Origin: Pseudovirgaria hyperparasitica
Lineage: Eukaryota > Ascomycota > Dothideomycetes > Acrospermales > Acrospermaceae
Reading direction: 5' to 3'
DNA length: 64,000 nt
Assembly (NCBI RefSeq): GCF_010093815.1
Contig: NW_022985552.1
Location: forward strand, 1-64,000
Shown one piece after another: positions 57,213 to 64,000 of this stretch (positions are counted from its first letter, which is position 1; the number at the start of each line of letters is the position of its first letter). The translations under genes and the position numbers were made by a program. A model generated the notes under the pieces. That model was not told the DNA's origin, ran no database searches, and worked only from the letters and a program-made list of their open reading frames with translations.

Positions 57213-60032
57213 CTAGTCTGGCCACGTTGATAGAATCAACGGTACAGGGACTTCTTCTTCACTAACCTTTTCACGCAACATTCCCATCCACTGTGCTAAA
57301 CTGACCCCTTGATCTGCCCGGTCCTCTACCAGCAGTGTTTGTGCCCAAAGCTTAAGACTCGGATCACCATCTTCACGAATCACATATAGTGATGGCACTG
57401 TAATGCTTCCAACACCTTTCGCCCGGTGGTCTCGGCTCTTCTCAATGATGGCTCTCACGCGTTCGTTCATCTCGTTGTCGACTACTGGCATCGTCGACTT
57501 GCCCTGTTTGATACCGTTCTTGTCCTCGATCCCGAATACGTCCAACAGTAGCGCAGGCACTGCATCACGGCCAACCCACAGGAATTGATTGACACCATCA
57601 TCGATCAGATATAGCCCATATGGTACAATGCGTTCCGACGACAGATTGCACGGTGGCGGGAGGATGATCTCTCCAGTTTGAGGGTCTGGATGTCCGGCGC
57701 TATCAGGAAGATCATGAAATGAGTATAATTTGGGGTAGATGTACTGCATCATCAACGGCAGAGGCAACGTGGAAAGGAGGCAGAGGGCCGCAGCACGGAG
57801 GTCCGACGGAATCTGTGCTGATTTTCGAAGGCCAACCTAAAACGGATCAGTAAAAACAGACGAACTTCACATTGTGACTCTGCGCTTACGTTCTTCATGA
57901 GACCAAGGAACAACACTGGAAGCCCTCTCAGATTGTAAGGCAGTTGCAATCCACCTCCGCCCATATTACCCCCTGCCAGCTCTTTCCTATACGTTTGCAG
58001 GATTTCAATTATCTTTGCCTGAAGTGCATCTCGTGCGGCATCAAGACCGCTGCCAAGTGCTCGTTCTACGGCTTTGTGGCTGTAGAACTCTGTAATTGCC
58101 TGCTGATCTGCGGAGGCATACACGTGAGATAGCGACTCTGTTGTTGGTAGAGCAAGGGTCAGAACACGGATGCGTCGTTCTCCATTGCAGGTCGTGTGAA
58201 GCACTGCGGCTTGCATACAGACAAACGGCTTCGTAACAGTCTCGTCGATTGCAACCTCGATAACGTAGCTTTGATCTCTTGGGAACGCGGGGAATGCACA
58301 CAGGTCTGAGCTGCGATTAAAGAAGTTCCCGTAGAAAGAACTCATCCGCAGCCCGGTGGTCGCACGTACTCGCAACACAGCCTCGAGACCAACTTCTGAT
58401 GAGAGGTAGTCGCTGAATTCGCGGGCAAATTTGATGGCATCTTCGCTCCTCGCAGCGTTCCATCCAGGATAGAAGTACGTCTGACCTCCAGTATATCTCG
58501 GTAGGTTGCTCAAACTTGCTACATCCTGGTATTGTGATGAGAATAAGAACATGTCAATCGAAACCTGGTTCTTCGAACACTCGACGGCGAAACTCTTATA
58601 GAAGCTGTTACCAGTCTGGAGAAGTTTGCCCTCATTACTTGTACCAAGCAGTTTCTTGTCTTCTCTCATTTCGAGCTTACCGAAACCTAGATTTGGCAGC
58701 ATAGAGGTGAGCACCGATATCTTCCCTCCAACTGGGGATATCAATTTATGGCCAGCGCGCAAGGCAGCGCCCATCGCAGAGGCGCCATTTTGGGTATCCT
58801 GGAACATGGATTGGAGCTTCTCCAGGAAGTTCTCAACATTTCTTCGGCTTTCTGAAAGATTTACGAGAAGGTCCTCCGGCGTGGGTAAGAAAGGCTCTTC
58901 TAGGTCGCTGACTACCAGCATGCTAGGTTCAATAATTTGGGGTTCTGCCCCCTCTTCCACTGGGATATCGCGTTGTATGGAAAAGTAGTGCAAAGCTGAG
59001 TCCACAGCGATGAAACCTAGACGTGTTCGACGGTCAGCGTTGGGTATCCGGTCCAAGCTTTCTAATATACACCTGGCAGCCGTCGCTAACAATCCATTCG
59101 TGACTGAGGCATAGCTGACATCTAAAAGGAACAAGTAGACTAGAGGCTGTGGAGGCCGGACCATATACTCAGAAGGAGCAATAAACTCAACTACCGAGTA
59201 ATTCAGTTCTGCTCGGTGCCATCGGTCCACGCTCTTGTTGTTCGTCGTGTCCCAGTCAAAGGCTTGTGGAACGTCATTGGTAAGGTTGCACATATTGCAG
59301 CGCCACCTGTGGCCATGGTCCAGGAATGTAACAAAGGTGTTGATGTACGATCGACAACGCCTACAACGCGAGATAACTTGGTCAGAAACAACGGGCACGG
59401 GATCCTCAATATCATGTAGAGAGCTGTAAGGTTGCACCACAAGCGCAAAGGGTAGCTTCGACTTTTTTAGGAGGGAATGTGTGGTCGGCACGGTGTTCAA
59501 AGTCGATCGAATATACTTTGGAGGGCAATTTGCGTGTGGCGATGGGGTAACGCTTGTCTAGGTTCGTTAGCATATTGTCCAGAATCCGATTTCACATTTC
59601 ACGCACATTGGGCGGTAGGTTGATTGCAGGAGGCGGTTGCTCCAATTCAAAAACATTTAGAGGTTGCCCTAGGAGGTCACTAGGTTGTAGTTGGTTCAGG
59701 TATGCAGACTGTTGCGGAGCTTGCTGTTGCTGATGCGCGGGCGGTGGGGGTTGTGGCATTCCTGGAGCAGTCATTCCTGGAGCAGGTTGCCCAGGCCCAA
59801 GGCCCATCTGACCAAACTGCGACGACAGTTGATCCGGTGCATTATAGCCTTGTTGAAATCCTTGCTGGAAGCCGGGCTGCGCATCAAGTCCTTGATAGCC
59901 CGCTGAGCCTGCTGGACCTGGAGGAGGTGGTGGAGCTGCGCCAACAGCATTTCCACCAAACTCGTAGGCTTGCTGTGCGTATCCTCTCTTCTTCTTCGGG
60001 GGCAATGCGGCACCCTGCTGATTGAACTCCAT
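57213..60032 (-). CDS. SEC24: COPII coat cargo-binding protein Sec24
   Basis: Three exons: 59607-60032, 57890-59557 and 57213-57836, giving 905 residues, the normal length. The N-terminus has [14 protein letters not shown] followed by a disordered Gly/Pro/Gln region. Exon 1 joins exon 2 as [26 protein letters not shown], a family landmark. The zinc finger follows (CRRCRSYIN ... CNMCNL, near residues 196-222), then the trunk domain ([13 protein letters not shown]), beta-sandwich, helical domain and a C-terminal gelsolin-like domain. Sec24 pairs with Sec23 and selects cargo for vesicles that bud from ER exit sites. The last ~15 residues after MGMLREKV look less conserved. No defects are visible. 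Confidence 0.95.
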
Positions 60033-61820
60033 ATCTTAGATTATAAGAAGTTGAGGGTTGAAGGATGGTGACTTGTCGACAAGGGAGGATGTTGTGCGTG
60101 GGAAACGGCGCTAGATGCTGAGGTTGATCGTAAAGCAGAGCAGAAGTTGACGATCGCAAGGATGGGAGGGAATTGAGAGGAACACGAGGCGTAGGAATGC
60201 TATAATGTCAAAAGCGGTTGCCTGGGAGCATCCACTTGTCCTCAACGCGACTGATATCCAGATGATGCTGGAGCTACCTACTACGTACAGGTGTTCAAGT
60301 ATTGGGGCTCGAGCGTGGGCTCGGACGGCTTTTCTTCGGCACAGCTTAGTGTGAAAGTGATTCAACGCGCAGAATGCGGTCATGATCTCCATACATTCAC
60401 TCAACTATATCAGCTTGACTGCTTAATCCTCAGTCGGCTCGATGTTACCACACATGAATGTAGCCTTTGTCTCAACGACAAGCCCGCAACAGCTCTAGAC
60501 TACAGTAGATCCTCTCAAGGTGATCGAGTAATGGAGGCGAGATTCTCAAACGGGTACTGCCAAAAGTTCCGGAATATCCTGGCGTTACAACTAGGCTTGT
60601 GGCTCTGGTGCCGTTACAAGGATCGAGGTATCATCCTACAACTTGGTACCACATGGGCGTCTCGAGCAATTATATGCCACTGTAGTTGGGTGCAATATTG
60701 GGAGGCTGTATCATCATTAACAGTCAAGACTTGGGTTATAGGCAGACATATGATATGTCACGATATCACAGATAATGATTATGGACGGTACAAAAGGTTT
60801 TACTTGCAATCCAAAGTCTAAGCAGAACTTCCTCTGCTTTCCCTCAACCAGTCTCAGTACTTAAGTTATGCAACCTCACTGCCACTAATCCTTCACAATT
60901 CGTACACTTAGCCGCAGTTAATGTATCCCTTCCCGTGTCTGGCTCATTGCATTGCTCTCAATGTACTTATTACCTTGTTAGGACCATACTTTAATGTCAC
61001 GATATCTCCTAGGCATTCATTTTGATCAGAGTCCGAATATATCTCCGGCGAATCATAAATAGGCAAGACAGCTCTCCTCAACCCTGACAAGCTGATATTA
61101 CAATGATACGCTCACTTTCAAAACCCACAAGTATGAGAGATCATACCACACTTGCCATTCCTTTTGGTGCAAATGATCGTGCCCGGCTCTCACGGTATCA
61201 ATGTGTGCGCTCCAGCTGCCAAATACATATGTTATCTGCGGTCATCAACGCACGGTATTTTACACGAGCATGCCTGGTTGTCCACCTTTTTTACATGGAC
61301 AGTTAAGCGCCCAATCACGGTTTTGAGATATCTTATTAACATATCTGAACTATTTCTATATCGTATGGCTGAATCTCTCGAATTTAATACTTAACATAAG
61401 ACTTACATGGCTCTTAAAAACTTCTTATGTGACTAGATAACCTAGTATGTCTACTCGATAACAAGAGTATCAGTCAATAGGTAGGACACTCTGCTAAGCA
61501 TTTTCAGCACCTAGACTACAAGGACAGATAACGTCTCATCTATGTTCATGTCTGTCTGTCACCCAACACAAGCAGACGTCGCATAATAAGTGTCTGGTCC
61601 AGTCACATCGTGGAAGAGTCGCAGATCAGACGGGCAGAGTTGTATGTAGTGGCAGGCTGCTACGTGTGTGACAATTTTGAAGATGACAAGGGATTGTGTC
61701 TTTTGAACTCCCTACGGCACGCAACAAGAACTGGGACATATAATATACAGAAGTATGATGAGGATGGTGGAGGTACTCCGTTGACTGCCTTTTATTCGAT
61801 GTCTCTACACATATACACTA
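60033..61820. other. Intergenic region upstream of SEC24
   Basis: About 1.8 kb. A 176-codon frame on the + strand at 60291-60821 starts without ATG and has no recognisable domain; it overlaps the presumed SEC24 promoter. Nothing else is seen. Confidence 0.5.
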
Positions 61821-63134
61821 CTACTCGAAGATATGGTTCGATATAGTGTCCTTCGGTAATCGCCACAAGCATACCAATCGATCATAGAAGCTCGTCGACA
61901 CAACTAGGCCCTTTCCTCGCACAACATCGCACCCATAGTTCATACTTTTGTGCTCTTCGAATCTCCCAATCACTTCAAGCTCCCATTTCCCGTCCTGATC
62001 ACCCTCCGCATCAAATCCTTCACCTCCGATCCTCCGCAACCTAATCAGTCTTACACCAGCATACATACAACATACGAGGAGATCCATTTCAAAGCCCTTC
62101 TCACTCCTCCACTTGCCCAAAGTTTTCACCCGCCAGACACCCCCACCCAAATTCTCCTCTGCCAATACCCTTCGCCGTCCTACCTTCGGCACATACACGA
62201 CGCGTAGGTAATCATCATAGCTGCCTGTTATACACACTTTCCCACTGCTAGTCAGCGGCAGCACAGCCGTCACACCCGCGCCATGGATCTTTCTCTCCGC
62301 CCAATCCACTCTCGTATCCGCACCTTGCTGCAGCACACTGGAAATCGATTGCTCAACGCCCGTGTTGTCAAATTGGGGCAGTGAGACATATCGCAGCGCT
62401 GCGTCATCTGCGCCAGAAAACAGTCCGCTTCCGTCAGGTGCGAATGCCGTGATCCATGCTTCGAGATCGTGGGTAAGGACCTGTACAGTTTCGCTGCATA
62501 CCGGTGTGTCCGGTCTAGGGATATGCAAGAGATAGGTGGCGTTTGTGCTCAATGTGCATGCAAGAACAGATGGAGCGCTCGGGTGGAAGACAAAAGAGGT
62601 GATCAGGGATGATAGAGGGAAGAATTGAATTGTACGAGAGTGTGTGATGTACCCTTGGTCTAGGGATTGTGGATTTAGAGTGTAAAGAGCGACAGAGCCG
62701 GTTGATGTCGCGGCGACGAGGATGGAGCTGTTGAATGGGTCGAAGTGAATATCCAGGATTGCGAATGGCGTAGGAAGAGTTTGAAGCACCGTACTGGGAG
62801 ATTTGTTAGACGTTGTAAGTATAGGGGCGAAACTCAGGGGTAGAGACAGGCTTTAGGCAGAACTGAGAAGCTTCGCAGAGGCAGACTTGCAATGCGAAGA
62901 ACGAAGCAAAACTCACACCGATTCTGCCTCCACACTCAACAGCACCAGACTTCCATTCCTCTCTTGTGTCTTCTTACTATGCTCTGCTATTTCCTCTCCT
63001 TTGCAGTTTTCGTCTTCGCTCTTCTCCAATAGATACGTTCCAACAACCGCCCAGTCCTTCGATCCTGGCCAAAACTCAACACAGCACGGCGGGAAGTCCA
63101 GCACCAATGAGGAAATCGAGGCAATAGAGACCAT
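61821..63134 (-). CDS. DPH7: Diphthine methyltransferase Dph7 (WD40)
   Basis: Two exons: 62917-63134 and 61821-62793, giving 396 residues. The first exon encodes SSLVLDFPPCCVEFWPG and RNGSLVLLSVE, the start of the Dph7 (yeast Rrt2) propeller; the intron is 123 nt, the longest predicted here, and splices as AESV-TVLQTLPTPF. WD-like blades follow, and the C-terminus EEHKSMNYGCDVV ... STSFYDRLVCLW is a strong Dph7 signature. The enzyme demethylates methylated diphthine on eEF2, the step before the final amidation to diphthamide. The start is the first ATG of the exon that keeps conserved residues; an earlier methionine in the open frame is less likely. Confidence 0.88.
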
Positions 63135-63579
63135 TCTGATCCAGGTCCCAAGTCGATCAATGGCATATCTCCTTGTGCGAGAAAACCGAGTTATATGGAA
63201 AGCTTGTGGGTAAGAAATCTCCCTGTTTTTGCCTAGCGCGACCCACCAAAGCGCTTTGAAAGTGAACCCCACTGCTGCTCCCCATCTCAACGATGGTCAT
63301 CACAATTATATACACATTGGACACCCCTGGCATAGTTGTCACAAAACTCTTGAGAGCAATATTCTCATCACTGTTGCCCAGGTACCCAGTTGTCCTTGAT
63401 TGATTCCAGCTGCACAGTTTTCATTTGTAGTCCGCGGCCTAGATGTAGGAGTCTTTGGTTCTACGCCCAAGCAAGAGAGAAATTGCGCCCGTAATCAATT
63501 GAAAAACCCTATACGACCAAATCGTAGCGAATAGAGCACTGTAATCAGTAATTAAGCATATTTCAGCATCCACAAACGT
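63135..63579. other. Intergenic region upstream of DPH7
   Basis: Holds the DPH7 promoter and the 3' flank of the partial gene to the right. No feature is recognised. Confidence 0.5.
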
Positions 63580-64000
63580 TCAAACGCGCTCCACATAGAA
63601 GGCACCACCTGCGAAGATAAGTCGAATCGCGAAGGGTGCCATCAATAATAGCATGAGTCCCTGCTTATTAGACATTTCCTCCATTTTACCATGAACGGAG
63701 CGGTAGTAACGTATACGATATACAGGACTTCGACTCTGCGAGAGGTAATGGGACAGCAGGCTCCTTATGTGCCGAATTTCACCTAATGAACGTCGAAAGC
63801 CAATATATTTCGATGTATGCAGTACCCGCGCGATGCCTGTATCGATAGGCACACAATCTTGCTCTGTAAGGTTATCCACATATCTGGCAGTCTTCCACAT
63901 ACATGGCGAGATGTTAATGCCGTTGTTGTATTTGCAGCACTGCGCAGGATAGATCCAGTGCCAGAATTGACTTGGATCCAATATCTGGAAATTATCAAAG
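63580..64000 (-). CDS. C-terminal part of an unrecognised protein
   Basis: The minus-strand frame is open from the window edge to a stop at 63580, about 140 codons, so the gene starts to the right. The visible part has a paired-Cys block (PAQCCKYNNGINISPCMW), a central region CVPIDTGIARVLHTSKYIGF, and near the C-terminus a hydrophobic segment (GLMLLLMAPFAIRLIFAGG) that could be a membrane span. It continues the run of minus-strand genes. I cannot name the family; a spurious frame is possible but 140 codons without a stop and the amino-acid mix argue for a real last exon. Confidence 0.45.
   Translation of the reverse strand, partial: FDNFQILDPSQFWHWIYPAQCCKYNNGINISPCMWKTARYVDNLTEQDCVPIDTGIARVLHTSKYIGFRRSLGEIRHIRSLLSHYLSQSRSPVYRIRYYRSVHGKMEEMSNKQGLMLLLMAPFAIRLIFAGGAFYVERV

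Noticed and set aside
60291-60821. 176-codon frame on + upstream of SEC24
   Set aside because: No ATG at its start, no recognisable domain, and it overlaps the presumed SEC24 promoter.
1-64000. CRISPR arrays, tRNA or rRNA genes
   Set aside because: No spaced direct repeats of the CRISPR kind were seen (and none is expected in a fungus), and I found no convincing cloverleaf or box A/B pair by eye; a tRNA scan would be needed to be certain.

Overview
The window is nuclear DNA of a filamentous ascomycete (Pezizomycotina). The genes have many short introns (about 45-123 nt) with CTRAC/CTGAC-like branch sites, and the proteins are fungal types: Mis14, Sit1-type MFS carrier, DUF7703, SRPK-like kinase. 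The left third is transposon DNA altered by repeat-induced point mutation (RIP): CpA and TpG are almost absent, TpA is in excess, and CpG is kept. I cannot fix the class from sequence alone.

Bases 1 to about 24,670 are a dead transposon island. In order it holds the 3' part of a Tad1-like LINE; a RIP-altered repeat block with two near-identical palindromes; a whole-length but heavily broken Ty3/Gypsy element (A, 3723-10760) with 529-bp LTRs and a possible TATAT target duplication; a second Gypsy element (B, 10981-19937) with ~238-bp LTRs, a coding-like block on the opposite strand, and an assembly gap whose two sides repeat the same 904 bp; a tandem ~0.75-kb unit interrupted by a 594-bp TRIM-like miniature LTR element with an exact 5-bp target duplication; and the 3' end of a Copia element.

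Bases 24,670 to 34,600 are a sparse accessory-like zone. It has an SRPK-like kinase starting about 65 bp from the RIP border, a 529-bp RIP-altered insertion flanked by a 12-bp direct repeat, an aminoglycoside-phosphotransferase-like protein, a tiny four-cysteine protein, several unrecognised small frames and a crotonase-fold protein.

Bases 34,600 to 64,000 are ordinary gene-dense chromosome. A seven-exon siderophore-type MFS carrier on + is followed by ten consecutive genes on -: GatB (mitochondrial tRNA amidotransferase), Mis14 (kinetochore), a DUF7703 membrane protein, Aip1 (actin turnover), 5-oxoprolinase (glutathione cycle), a C2H2 transcription factor, Sec24 (COPII), Dph7 (diphthamide synthesis) and a C-terminal fragment of an unrecognised protein leaving the window. 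These are unrelated housekeeping genes and not a pathway cluster. Exon junctions were set by reading frame, splice signals and family conservation, so they are predictions.
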